Below, piece after piece: positions 42,916 to 53,254 of a stretch of 64,000 bases of DNA. The notes under the pieces are model-generated. The model worked only from the letters and a program-made list of their open reading frames with translations. It ran no database searches and was not told where the DNA came from. This DNA comes from Rikenella microfusus. Lineage in GTDB: Bacteria; Bacteroidota; Bacteroidia; Bacteroidales; VadinHA17. Every line of letters begins with the position of its first letter. Position 1 is the first letter of the stretch. Both the position numbers and the translations under genes were made by a program. The stretch is from positions 47,095-111,094 of the forward strand of contig DYKN01000006.1 of assembly GCA_020722575.1 (NCBI GenBank). Direction: 5' to 3'.

Positions 42916-45030
42916 TTATTCCTGTTTAAGGCCTCTGTTCTCAAGGAGGGCATCGATTCCTGGTTCCCTTCCTCTGAAGGCAATATACATGTCGTAAGGA
43001 TCGCGTGATCCTCCCTTTGATAGAATTTCTTTCTCAAATTTTGATGCAATTTCCCTGTTGAAAATATCTCCGGTCTCTTTGAATGCCTGGAAAGCATCCG
43101 AATCGAGTATTTCACACCAGATATAGCTATAGTAACCGGCTGCATAACCACCACCCCAGATATGATTGAAATATGTCGAACGATATCTGGGTTTTATTTC
43201 AGGAATAAGCCCGTATTTTTCCATTGATTTTTTCTCGAATTCCCTTATGTCAATTTCAACAGGTTCGTTCAGGATGTGATAATCCATATCGAGAAGTGCT
43301 GCTGCAAGATATTCAACGGTAATAAACCCCATGTTGAACTTCTGTGCCTTATCGAGTTTGTCAACAATCTCTGGAGGGATAACCTCCCCTGTCTGGTAAT
43401 GTTTTGCGTATACCTCAAGCAATTCAGGTTCAAGAACCCAGTGTTCCATTATCTGCGATGGCAGTTCTACAAAATCGCGTGGTACTGATGTCCCTGAAGT
43501 ACCGGGATATGTTGTGTTCGATAATAAATCGTGGAGTGCATGCCCGAACTCATGAAAAAGCGTACTGGCTTCTTCGGCAGTTAAAAGTGACGGCTTATCT
43601 GCTGAAGGAGGAGTGGAATTTGTAACAATATAAACAACAGGAGTGACCATTTTACCCTTTGAATCGCGGTATTGACTCCTGATAGAACCACACCATGCTC
43701 CACCGCGCTTTGATTCACGCGGATAATTATCAATCATAAGAATACCAACATGCTTATTATCACGTGTTACTTCGTATGTCTTTACATCAGGATGGTATTT
43801 TGGAATATCTGTCCTTTCATTGAACTTAAGGTTATAAAGCCTGCTGGCCAGATAAAACATACCGTTTATAACATTGTCAATCATGAAGTACGGTCTTGTG
43901 ATCTCATCGTCAAGGTTGAATTTATCTTTCTTAATTTTCTCGGTATAATACCACCAATCCCATGGCTGAAGTTTAAATTTTCCTCCTTCCCTGTCAATTA
44001 TTTCCTGCTGTGCGGCAGCCTCTTTCTTTGCTACCGGCAGGGCAGCATCCCAGATTTTCAGCAGGAATTCATAAACCTTCTCGGGTGTTTTAGCCATGTT
44101 TCTTTCAAGTATATATGAGGCATAGTTTTTATATCCCAGCAATTTTGCCCTTTCTGCTCTGAGCTTTGCAATTTGTGCAATTATTGCTTTATTATCTCTT
44201 TCATTATCATTGTCGCCTTTCATGAAATAAGCAGTAAAAAGTTTTTCTCTCAAATCCCTTCTGTCGGAATATTGGAGAAAAGGAGTCATCGATGGTACCT
44301 GAATGGTAAACACATATTTACCATCAAGTCCCATGCTTTTTGCCAGAGCAGCCGCCTGATCCCTGACACCTGATGGCAATCCTGCAAGTTCCTCTTCTTT
44401 CTCAAGAATAAGTTTAAAGGCATTGGTTTCAGCCAGCAGGTTTTCTCCAAACTTTACAGAGAGAAGCGACAGTTCCTCGTTTATTTTCCTTAGTTTCTCC
44501 TTATTCTCAGGAGATAAAGCTGCACCATTACGCACAAATGATTTATATGTGTCATCCAGCAGCTTTTTTTCTTCTTCGGTCAGGTTGAATTTGTCCCTGT
44601 TTTCATATACCAGTTTAATCCTCTGAAACAAAGAATCATCCATGCTGATATCATCTCTGTGTCTTGCCATTAACGGGGCAATCTCCTTGTTTATAGCCTG
44701 CATGGTATCGTTTGTGTGAGCGGAATTAAGAGCATAGAAAACTCCTGAGACTTTTGAAAGAAGTTCATCACTGTATTCAAGAGCTTTTATAGTGTTTTCA
44801 AATGTGGGTGGTTCCGGGTTGCTGATTATCTTTTTAATAGCATTCTTCTGTTCCTCCATACCCTTCAGGAAGGCAGGCATATAATGGGCCGCTTTGATTT
44901 TATCGAAAGGCGGAACTTCAAAAGGCGTATTGTACTTTTCGTTTAAAAAAGGATTTTCATTCATGACTTTCTGTTTGCAACTGCTCAGGAGAATTAAAAC
45001 GATAGCGGTCAAAAATAATATGTTTTTCAT
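42916..45030 (-). CDS. dcp: M3 family peptidyl-dipeptidase (Dcp-like), lipoprotein
   Basis: HEFGHALHDLL zinc motif; signal with LLSSC lipobox. Confidence 0.93.
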   Translation of the reverse strand: MKNILFLTAIVLILLSSCKQKVMNENPFLNEKYNTPFEVPPFDKIKAAHYMPAFLKGMEEQKNAIKKIISNPEPPTFENTIKALEYSDELLSKVSGVFYALNSAHTNDTMQAINKEIAPLMARHRDDISMDDSLFQRIKLVYENRDKFNLTEEEKKLLDDTYKSFVRNGAALSPENKEKLRKINEELSLLSVKFGENLLAETNAFKLILEKEEELAGLPSGVRDQAAALAKSMGLDGKYVFTIQVPSMTPFLQYSDRRDLREKLFTAYFMKGDNDNERDNKAIIAQIAKLRAERAKLLGYKNYASYILERNMAKTPEKVYEFLLKIWDAALPVAKKEAAAQQEIIDREGGKFKLQPWDWWYYTEKIKKDKFNLDDEITRPYFMIDNVINGMFYLASRLYNLKFNERTDIPKYHPDVKTYEVTRDNKHVGILMIDNYPRESKRGGAWCGSIRSQYRDSKGKMVTPVVYIVTNSTPPSADKPSLLTAEEASTLFHEFGHALHDLLSNTTYPGTSGTSVPRDFVELPSQIMEHWVLEPELLEVYAKHYQTGEVIPPEIVDKLDKAQKFNMGFITVEYLAAALLDMDYHILNEPVEIDIREFEKKSMEKYGLIPEIKPRYRSTYFNHIWGGGYAAGYYSYIWCEILDSDAFQAFKETGDIFNREIASKFEKEILSKGGSRDPYDMYIAFRGREPGIDALLENRGLKQE

Positions 45031-45167
45031 TGGTATATGTTTATTTTATTATGATACTTCAAATATAATTGAAGTAATTAAATTAAAAGCAGATAAAAAT
45101 AAAGTTGTAAAAAAATGGAGAAGAAAATAACCTATATAATCTTAAAATAATATCATAATAAAAGAGG

Positions 45168-45189
45168 AAGGCGCCGGGCGGCGCCTTTT
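45168..45189. terminator. Intrinsic-terminator-like hairpin
   Basis: AAGGCGCC (45168-45175)-GGGC-GGCGCCTT (45180-45187), perfect 8-bp stem followed by a short T tract. Confidence 0.65.
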
Positions 45190-45450
45190 CTAACCCTCCT
45201 GTCAAACTAAAACCTGATTGTGAAATCTGCCGGTTGGCTGAGAATTCAAATTATTCTTAATATTAATGACGCAAAAAGCAGACCACTGTTGCATTTTAAA
45301 CGTTAAATATTATTAAAAACTTTATCTTAAAAATTAAAAGTTTTCTAAATCCTTTTCATGATAATTAGAAAGTAATGAAATAATTATTAACTTGCACATT
45401 GTTATTGATTCAACAATATGCTCGCAAAACTTCGACACAGCTTTATGATG

Positions 45451-45497
45451 TGCCGGCTCGGCAGGAGGCTTTATTGCTGCCTTATGTTCTACGGCAG
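45451..45497 (+). promoter_or_regulatory. Structured leader with mutually exclusive hairpins upstream of the glycyl-radical operon
   Basis: TGCCG(45451-45455)/CGGCA(45459-45463); GGCAG(45460-45464)/CTGCC(45477-45481); CTGCC(45477-45481)/GGCAG(45493-45497). Confidence 0.45.
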
Positions 45498-45550
45498 TTA
45501 GACCTGATTTCCTTTTTCTCCGTTATCATTTAATCATCGGTAAATACTAT

Positions 45551-46351
45551 ATGAAAGGTTTGATATTCAGTATTAAGCGTTATTCAATTTACGACGGCCC
45601 AGGTATTAGAGTAACCGTTTTTATGAAAGGTTGTCCTTTATCGTGCTGGTGGTGCCATAATCCTGAAGGAATATCACCTGAGCAGGAAGAATTGACTGAA
45701 GTTTACAAAATAGGGGATAAGGAATTTGTTAAGAAAAGAATGGCAGGTCAATATTATACAACTGAAGATATTCTTAAAGTGCTAGAAAAAGAAAGAGTAT
45801 TCATTGAGCGTTCGGGCGGTGGCATTACTTTTTCGGGTGGTGAACCATTCATGCAACCGGAGTTTCTTGCAGAAGCACTCAGAGAGTGCAGAAAATCAGG
45901 ATATCACACCGCTATTGATACGTCAGGTTACTTCCAGTCTGAAATTCTTAAACAGGTACTGCCCCATACAAATCTTTTTCTGTTCGATATAAAACATCTC
46001 GACCCGGTTAAACACCTCGAATATACAGGTGTTTCGAACATTATGATACTTCAGAACCTGTCAAAGATTATAAAGTCAGGAAATGACATAATGCTTAGAA
46101 TTCCTATTTTGCCTGGGATTAATGATGATGTTGTACATCTCAATGCCCTTAGAGATTATATTTCAGGGTTAAACAGTGGAAGTATAAAGATGATTAATCT
46201 TCTTCCTTATCACAGGATAGGGTCATCGAAATATAGAAAACTTGGGCGTGACGACCGAATGAAGTCATTTAATCCGCCTTCATCAGAAAGAATGAAAGAG
46301 TTAAAAAAATTTTTCTCTTCAACTGGTATTAAAGTCAAAATAGGAGGTTGA
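45551..46351 (+). CDS. Glycyl-radical enzyme activating protein (radical SAM)
   Basis: Radical-SAM CX3CX2C (CPLSCWWCHNPEG), YDGPGIRVTVFMKGC, GGGITFSGGEPFMQ. The usual ferredoxin-like Cys insert is absent. Confidence 0.93.
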   Translation: MKGLIFSIKRYSIYDGPGIRVTVFMKGCPLSCWWCHNPEGISPEQEELTEVYKIGDKEFVKKRMAGQYYTTEDILKVLEKERVFIERSGGGITFSGGEPFMQPEFLAEALRECRKSGYHTAIDTSGYFQSEILKQVLPHTNLFLFDIKHLDPVKHLEYTGVSNIMILQNLSKIIKSGNDIMLRIPILPGINDDVVHLNALRDYISGLNSGSIKMINLLPYHRIGSSKYRKLGRDDRMKSFNPPSSERMKELKKFFSSTGIKVKIGG

Positions 46352-46379
46352 TCCTTTAAATGCAAAAAACACTATAACT

Positions 46380-48746
46380 ATGATAACTGAACGCGTAAAA
46401 AGATTGCGGGAACAGAGTCTGAATGCCCGCGAAACCATTTCGGCCGAAAGGGCTGTGCTTATAACAAAGTTTTACAGAAGTGATGAAGCCAGAGGCCTTT
46501 CGGTACCTGTAATGCGAGCTAAGGCTTTTGAATATCTGCTCCGACACAAACAGATATGTATCAACGAAAGAGAACTGATTGTAGGAGAGAGAGGGCCAGC
46601 TCCCAAAGCCACTCCCACATATCCTGAAATATGTGTTCACAGCATCGACGACCTGAAAATTCTTGACAGCAGGCCAAAAGTATCATTTAAGGTTAGCAGG
46701 GAAGTTTTTGATGTTTATGAAAAAGAAATTATTCCCTACTGGAAGGGTAAGAGTAACCGCGACAGAATAATGAGCCTTATGTCAGATGAATGGCATAATG
46801 CCTATAATGCAGGTATTTTTACCGAGTTTCAGGAGCAACGAGCTCCAGGCCATACGGTCCTGGGTTATAAAATGTTCAGAAAAGGCTTTCTGGAGTTAAA
46901 GGATGAAATAAGAAACAGTATTGAAAAGATTGATTTTTATCATGATCCTGAAGCTCTTGGGAAGCTCGAGGAACTCAAGGCAATGGAAATAGCCTGTGAT
47001 GCGATAATTATGTATGCCCATCGTCATGCTACGGAACTTCAGAAGCTGGCTGAAAAGGAAACCGATCCTATCAGAAAGGGAGAGCTTTTGAAAATGTCTG
47101 CTATTTGCCGAAGGGTGCCTGCCCACGCACCTGAAACAGTACATGAAATGCTTCAGCACTACTGGTTCATTCATCTTGGAGTTATTACCGAACTGAATCC
47201 ATGGGATTCCTTTAATCCAGGGCGCCTTGACCAGCATCTTTATCCAATTTTTAGAAAAGATATTGAAACAGGTAATGCTACATATGAAGAAATCTATGAA
47301 CTGCTCTGCTGCTTATGGGTGAAATTCAACAATCATCCTGCACCGCCTAAAGTGGGGGTCACTGCTCAGGAGAGCAACACCTATACCGACTTCTGCCTTG
47401 TGAACCTCGGAGGTGTAAAACCAGATGGCAGCGATGCCGTAAACGAAATGACATATATGCTGCTCGATGTTATAAAAGAGATGCGACTGGTACAACCGGG
47501 CTCAATGATTCAGGTAAGTAAAAAATCACCCGATAGATTCATCCATAAGGCTCTCGATATTATTAAAACCGGCTTCGGACAACCATCAGTATTTAATACC
47601 GATGCCATAATTCAGGAACTTCTCCGACAGGGAAAGGATATCATTGATGCCAGGAACGGAGGCTGTTCAGGATGTGTTGAGACTGGAGCTTTTGGCACAG
47701 AGTGTTACTGGCTTACAGGATATTTTAACCTGCCAAAAGTACTCGAAATAACCCTTAACAATGGAATAGATCCGGTGACAGGCAAACAAATAGGTCTCAA
47801 AACAGGTGAGGTTGAAGATTTCAAGTCTTTTAACGACCTTCTGAATGCATTCAGGAAACAGGTAAACTATTTTATTGATATTAAAATTAAGGGCAATAAC
47901 ATAATAGGCCGGTTATTCTCTGAATATTTGCCGGTTCCGTTTCTTTCTCTCCTGATTGAAGACTGTATTGCAAACGGGAAAGATTACAACAGTGGAGGTG
48001 CGAGATACAACACCACATATATCCAGGGTGTCGGATTGGGAAGTGTTACAGATATACTTACTTCGCTGAGATACAATATATACGACACAGGAAAATACTC
48101 ATGGAATGAAGTAAAGGAAGCTTTGAAGTCTGATTTCAAAGGTTATGAGCAGATACAATCTGATTTTATCTATGAAACGCCAAGGTACGGTAATGATGAT
48201 GATTATGCCGATCAACATGCTGTAACTGTGTTTGAAATTTTTTATGATGCTGTAAATGGACGACCTGATTTACGAGGTGGTGTTCACAGGATAAATCTTT
48301 TACCCACAACATCCCATGTCTATTTTGGTAGTAAGACAGGTGCTACACCTGACGGTCGCAATGCTAAACAACCGTTGTCGGAAGGTATTTCACCCGTACA
48401 GGGAGCTGACCATGAAGGTCCTACAGCAGTGATTAGATCGGTTTCGAAAATTGATCATTTGAAAACAGGAGGGACCCTACTGAATCAAAGGTTCGCACCT
48501 TCCTTTTTCAATGATGAGAACAGTTATCACAACCTTACAGCATTGATAAGAAGCTATTTTAGTCTCGATGGTCATCATATACAATTTAATGTTGTAAGTT
48601 CCGACATCTTAAAGGATGCCCAGAAACATCCAGAGAAGTACAGAGACCTAATTGTCAGGGTTGCAGGGTACAGCGATTACTTCAACGATCTCGGGGAAGA
48701 TTTGCAGAATGAAATAATCCGACGTACCGAACATGAAGAAATATAA
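46380..48746 (+). CDS. hypD: Glycyl radical enzyme, trans-4-hydroxy-L-proline dehydratase (HypD)-like
   Basis: GGCSGCVETGAFGTECYWLTGYFNLPKVLEITLNNG catalytic Cys/Glu motif; RVAGYSDYF glycyl-radical motif; overall pattern close to recalled clostridial HypD. Confidence 0.82.
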   Translation: MITERVKRLREQSLNARETISAERAVLITKFYRSDEARGLSVPVMRAKAFEYLLRHKQICINERELIVGERGPAPKATPTYPEICVHSIDDLKILDSRPKVSFKVSREVFDVYEKEIIPYWKGKSNRDRIMSLMSDEWHNAYNAGIFTEFQEQRAPGHTVLGYKMFRKGFLELKDEIRNSIEKIDFYHDPEALGKLEELKAMEIACDAIIMYAHRHATELQKLAEKETDPIRKGELLKMSAICRRVPAHAPETVHEMLQHYWFIHLGVITELNPWDSFNPGRLDQHLYPIFRKDIETGNATYEEIYELLCCLWVKFNNHPAPPKVGVTAQESNTYTDFCLVNLGGVKPDGSDAVNEMTYMLLDVIKEMRLVQPGSMIQVSKKSPDRFIHKALDIIKTGFGQPSVFNTDAIIQELLRQGKDIIDARNGGCSGCVETGAFGTECYWLTGYFNLPKVLEITLNNGIDPVTGKQIGLKTGEVEDFKSFNDLLNAFRKQVNYFIDIKIKGNNIIGRLFSEYLPVPFLSLLIEDCIANGKDYNSGGARYNTTYIQGVGLGSVTDILTSLRYNIYDTGKYSWNEVKEALKSDFKGYEQIQSDFIYETPRYGNDDDYADQHAVTVFEIFYDAVNGRPDLRGGVHRINLLPTTSHVYFGSKTGATPDGRNAKQPLSEGISPVQGADHEGPTAVIRSVSKIDHLKTGGTLLNQRFAPSFFNDENSYHNLTALIRSYFSLDGHHIQFNVVSSDILKDAQKHPEKYRDLIVRVAGYSDYFNDLGEDLQNEIIRRTEHEEI

Positions 48747-48858
48747 ATCATGTTACCTGAAATAACTTCTGAGTAAGGACAAATACATATATCATCCTGA
48801 AATAGGTTGACAAAAAATACAAAAAACTTTCAACTTTTCCAGGACGTTATAAGCAGGT

Positions 48859-49800
48859 TTATTTTTTCTGTTTATCTTTTGTTTCGTTAAAAACTGATGT
48901 TGCTGTTGCAATAATACTTGCTACATCCGTCAGATTTGAAGGAAGAATAATAGTATTGTTCTGTTTTGCCAGTTTACCGAATTCGTTTAGATATTGTTCA
49001 GCAATTCTCAGGTTGACTGCATTAAGTCCGTTTTCTTCCGATATTGCACGTGCAATAGCTCTAAGTCCGTTTGCAGTGGCATTGGCGATTTGTTCGATTT
49101 CTGAAGCACGTCCGGCAGCCTCGTTGATACGCTTCTGCATCTCGCCTTCTGACTTCTTAATTAGTTCCTGTTTTTCACCTTCAGCTACGTTTATTTTAGC
49201 CTGTTTTGTACCTTCCGATTCTGCAATAATTGCCCTTTTCTCTCTTTCAGCTCTCATCTGCTTCTCCATGGCATCCTTTATACTTTGAGGGGGAGAAATA
49301 TTTTTCACCTCATAACGGGTAACCTTTACACCCCAGGGCTCACTTGCCTTGTCAACCGCCTCAACAATAGCCGTGTTTATGGCTTCCCTTTCCTCAAACG
49401 TTTTATCAAGCTCAAGTTTTCCTATCACACTACGCATGGTTGTCTGAGCAATCTGTATTGAAGCAAACTTGTAATTGTCAATGCCATATGAAGCTTTTTG
49501 CGGATCAAGAACCTGAAGATACAGAATTCCGTCAACTTCAACGGCAATATTGTCTTTTGTAATACAAATTTGCGGAGCCACGTCCATAGCCTGCTCTTTA
49601 AGAGTATGTCTGTATCTTACCTTGTCAATAAATGGGATGATGATCTGAAAACCGGCTGTGTATGTAGCCTTATATTTACCCAGGCGCTCAACAATTATCG
49701 CCGTCCGCTGTGGAACAATTTTTACTGCACTTGTTATCAGGATAAATCCCAGAAGGATTAATCCCAGGAGAATGAATGTTGTGGTTATTGATGCTATCAT
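48859..49800 (-). CDS. SPFH/Band 7 (stomatin/QmcA-like) membrane protein
   Basis: IVPQRTAIIVERLGKYKATYTAGFQIIIPFIDKVRYRHTLKEQAMDV; long coiled region. Confidence 0.93.
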   Translation of the reverse strand: MIASITTTFILLGLILLGFILITSAVKIVPQRTAIIVERLGKYKATYTAGFQIIIPFIDKVRYRHTLKEQAMDVAPQICITKDNIAVEVDGILYLQVLDPQKASYGIDNYKFASIQIAQTTMRSVIGKLELDKTFEEREAINTAIVEAVDKASEPWGVKVTRYEVKNISPPQSIKDAMEKQMRAEREKRAIIAESEGTKQAKINVAEGEKQELIKKSEGEMQKRINEAAGRASEIEQIANATANGLRAIARAISEENGLNAVNLRIAEQYLNEFGKLAKQNNTIILPSNLTDVASIIATATSVFNETKDKQKK

Positions 49801-49803
49801 GAA

Positions 49804-50259
49804 TTATTTGTTTTTAGGAGTTACTATCAGATTAAAATTTTCTTTTCTTTCGATCATTACAATATCGCCTTCGAAGATTTCACTATCGGATTCTGCCGAC
49901 CAGACAGTTCCTTTAAATTCCACCTTCCCTTTCTTCCCGGGTTTAATGTCGGTAAGTGCCCTTGCCTCTCTTCCGGTAAATTCATCCTCAACAAGATCGG
50001 AGTTGTCGGATTTGCCATAAAGTATTTTTTTCTGTATAAGACGGCGAAATGCTATGAGAGATATCACCGATGTAATAAGAAAAATAAGTATCTGTAGCTC
50101 GAAACCCGGGTTGAATAACAGACATAAAAGAGATGTCATCCATGCACCTATACCGAAAAAGAAAATAACAAAACCGGGTATGATCAGTTCGAGCAGAAGA
50201 AGCAAAAGACCAAGAAAGAACCAGAAAAGTTCAGGCCTGGAAACAATAAAATCAATCAT
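49804..50259 (-). CDS. NfeD-like membrane protein
   Basis: TM-rich N-terminus plus OB-fold C-terminus (EFTGREARALTDIKPGKKGKVEFKGTVWSAESDSEIFEGDIVMI); paired with SPFH gene. Confidence 0.92.
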   Translation of the reverse strand: MIDFIVSRPELFWFFLGLLLLLLELIIPGFVIFFFGIGAWMTSLLCLLFNPGFELQILIFLITSVISLIAFRRLIQKKILYGKSDNSDLVEDEFTGREARALTDIKPGKKGKVEFKGTVWSAESDSEIFEGDIVMIERKENFNLIVTPKNK

Positions 50260-50358
50260 ATTGCTGACAGATTATTATAATGAATAAATGATTATTTGAG
50301 ATAAAGATATCTATTTTAAAAGATATGATGCACAAAATGGGAAATTTTTTTACAAGAA

Positions 50359-50901
50359 TTATTTATTTATAGAATTGTTTATTTCTTTGAGCCATTCAAC
50401 CACTCTTCTTGAGAAGAAATTAAGATTCTCGCATTCGATTTCTCCTTCGGTTTTGATTGTAACAACTTTATATTCAGATTCACTTTCGGAATACTGAAAG
50501 CAATAATATGAAGTAGTGCCTGTTCTGTTACCTCTGGTTCTTGTTTTTCGTGCGGAAACCTTACTGGCTGCTATGTTGTTAATATAATTTACGTATTTTT
50601 TCAGTTCTGATTCCGGAATCCTTTTACCTGATGGTTTGCATGACAACATGTTTTCTACAATCTCATGCTGAAAAAGAAAGTTGTTTTTATCGGGGAAGTG
50701 CCATTTTTCAGGTTTTTCATAGGTGAGAACATTACCTTCATTGTCAATTATGAAACCATTGTGGACATAGCCAGAAGAATAATTAATATAATCGACCTGA
50801 AAAAGAACTTTCTGCCCTTCACTTACAACATGCATTTTTTTGCAAGATGCAAAAAGAAGGAGTAATATTAAAATAGCTGAATATCTGTAGATTCTTTTCA
50901 T
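50359..50901 (-). CDS. Hypothetical lipoprotein
   Basis: 180 aa, signal peptide with lipobox LLFASC. Confidence 0.6.
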   Translation of the reverse strand: MKRIYRYSAILILLLLFASCKKMHVVSEGQKVLFQVDYINYSSGYVHNGFIIDNEGNVLTYEKPEKWHFPDKNNFLFQHEIVENMLSCKPSGKRIPESELKKYVNYINNIAASKVSARKTRTRGNRTGTTSYYCFQYSESESEYKVVTIKTEGEIECENLNFFSRRVVEWLKEINNSINK

Positions 50902-51123
50902 TTCCGATCTTTACAAATTTACAAAAATCAGACCATTTGATATTATTCTCAATAAAATTTTTTTTAAAACGTCACTCGATTCTGTAAAATTATTTTTTGA
51001 ATTCAATTTTTTTTCGTAAATTAAGCAAGATATTTTATTGGGATAATATAAAAAATCCTGAATTGAATCCGTAATAAAATGGGATATGTGGTTGACAATT
51101 AAAATCAATTTAAATCTGAAGCC

Positions 51124-51825
51124 ATGAAAAAAATCTTTGATTACTTCGACCACAGGTACAGGGAATCAATAATGAGTAAACCGTCGCCACAGGATGGGCC
51201 TGTAATAACCATTTCAAGGCAAACAGGATGTGATGCAAGGCAGGTTGCCGAAATGGTTGTGGATAACCTGAATAAAAAATCGGTTATTCACAAATGGAAA
51301 TGGATTGACAAGGATATTATCTACAAGGTTGCTGAGGATTTGAACGCAGATCCAAACCGGATTGAAAACTTTTACAAGGGCATAGAGTTATCTGATATTT
51401 CAGAAATGATAATGGCTTTTTCAGGTAATTTTATCAGTGATCTCAGAGTAAAAAAGGCAATTAAAGAGGTTGTGCTTTCAATGTGCAAGGAAGGGTATAT
51501 TGTCTTTGTGGGTAGGGGCAGTGTTGCTATTGCCCGTGATATAAGGAATGCACTCCATATAAGGCTGGTTGCTCCATTCTACTGGAGGGTTGAAAACGTA
51601 ATGAAGAAAAAAGAAATGGATATTGAAACGGCAGAGGAGTATGTTGTTGACACAGATGAGAAAAGATTTAACCTTATTCAGAGCTTTCTTGATAAGAAGC
51701 CAATGTCAATCGACTACCTTTTTGATGCCATAATAAACCGTAGCTCTTTCTCCATTCAAGAAATTGCAGATTTCATTACTGCAATGTATGAAACGAAAGT
51801 TGAAAAACGGATGGCTGTTGTATAA
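51124..51825 (+). CDS. Cytidylate kinase-like family protein
   Basis: PVITISRQTGCDARQVAEMVVDNLNKK...; IVFVGRGSVAIARDIRNALHIRLVAP pattern of Cytidylate_kin2. Confidence 0.8.
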   Translation: MKKIFDYFDHRYRESIMSKPSPQDGPVITISRQTGCDARQVAEMVVDNLNKKSVIHKWKWIDKDIIYKVAEDLNADPNRIENFYKGIELSDISEMIMAFSGNFISDLRVKKAIKEVVLSMCKEGYIVFVGRGSVAIARDIRNALHIRLVAPFYWRVENVMKKKEMDIETAEEYVVDTDEKRFNLIQSFLDKKPMSIDYLFDAIINRSSFSIQEIADFITAMYETKVEKRMAVV

Positions 51826-51827
51826 GT

Positions 51828-53135
51828 TCAGAAACCGGTTATATCAGCAATCTTTTTCATATGTTCGTCAAGCCTCCTCTCGAGGCTTTTTTTGTATGCT
51901 TCCCAATCGGTTATTGGTTGCTTAGCCACTCCTGTTTCCATTGCTGCTTTTGCTACTGCAGGTGAAACAGTTGAAATAAGCCTCGGATCAAGAGGTTTGG
52001 GAATGATATAGTCTCTTCCAAAATGAAGTTCAGTAAGGTTATATGCTTTGAGAACCTCAGGTATAACTGGTTCTTTTGCAAGCTTCGCCAGGGCGTAAGA
52101 GGCAGCTATTTTCATTTCCTCGTTGATGACCGATGATCTGACATCAAGTGTTCCTCTGAAGATAAATGGAAAGCCAAGCACATTGTTGATTTGATTCGGA
52201 TAATCCGACCTCCCTGTAGCAAATATTAGATCGTCTCGTGTTTCCATTGCATCTTCGTATGAAATTTCAGGATTCGGATTTGCCATTGCAAAAACGATAG
52301 GGAAAGGAGCCATCGAAGCAAGCATCTTTTTTGTTACCACGCCTGCAACAGAAAGTCCCAGAAACATATCCGCTCCCTTCATAGCCTCTTCCAGAGTATC
52401 CACATCACGATGCGTCACAAACTCCTGTTTATATTTATTGAGATCTGTTCGTTTTTTATTAAGAACGCTCTTACTGTCGACCATAATTATATTCTCCTTT
52501 TTTATGCCCAGAGAGACATAGAATTTTGCACATGATATGGCCGCTGCGCCTGCACCACTTACCACAACTTTCAGATCCTCAATCTTCTTCCCTGAAATCT
52601 CAAGTGCATTTATAAGGCCTGCACCCGAAATAATAGCGGTGCCATGCTGATCGTCATGAAAAACTGGTATGTCAAGCAATTCTTTTAAACGCTGTTCAAT
52701 CACAAAGCATTCCGGCGCCTTGATGTCCTCAAGATTAATTCCTCCGAAAGTGGGAGCAAGCTTTACACATATATCGATCAATTTCTCGGGATCCTTTTCA
52801 TCAATCTCAATATCAAATACATCAACATCAGCGAAAACCTTGAAAAGAAGCCCTTTGCCTTCCATAACCGGTTTCCCGGCCATAGCTCCAATGTCGCCAA
52901 GACCAAGCACTGCTGTTCCGTTCGATATAACTGCTACAAGGTTCCCTTTTGCAGTGTACTGGTAAACATCTTCAGGATTTTTCTCAATCTCAAGACATGG
53001 GAATGCAACCCCGGGTGTGTAAGCAAGACTTAAATCAAACTGAGTAGAATATGGTTTTGTAGGAATAACCTCAAGCTTCCCTTTTCTTCCCCTGCTGTGA
53101 TAAAGCAGAGAATCTTCCTTTGTTACTTTTGGCAT
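51828..53135 (-). CDS. NAD(P)-dependent malic enzyme
   Basis: [70 protein letters not shown]; 435 aa, no phosphotransacetylase domain. Confidence 0.95.
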   Translation of the reverse strand: MPKVTKEDSLLYHSRGRKGKLEVIPTKPYSTQFDLSLAYTPGVAFPCLEIEKNPEDVYQYTAKGNLVAVISNGTAVLGLGDIGAMAGKPVMEGKGLLFKVFADVDVFDIEIDEKDPEKLIDICVKLAPTFGGINLEDIKAPECFVIEQRLKELLDIPVFHDDQHGTAIISGAGLINALEISGKKIEDLKVVVSGAGAAAISCAKFYVSLGIKKENIIMVDSKSVLNKKRTDLNKYKQEFVTHRDVDTLEEAMKGADMFLGLSVAGVVTKKMLASMAPFPIVFAMANPNPEISYEDAMETRDDLIFATGRSDYPNQINNVLGFPFIFRGTLDVRSSVINEEMKIAASYALAKLAKEPVIPEVLKAYNLTELHFGRDYIIPKPLDPRLISTVSPAVAKAAMETGVAKQPITDWEAYKKSLERRLDEHMKKIADITGF

Positions 53136-53254
53136 GGCAAAATAATTTGTTTAATGATGTTTGTAAAATAGTTAAAAACAAATAACAATTTAAAATTAAA
53201 TTTTGAAAGAAAATATGCAAAAACGAATTTTTTTCAGAAGAATGCAAAAAATTG

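Noticed and set aside
45168-45189. GC-rich hairpin as part of the GRE leader switch
   Set aside because: Perfect 8-bp stem with a T tract fits a terminator, and it is separated by about 260 nt from the multi-hairpin leader.
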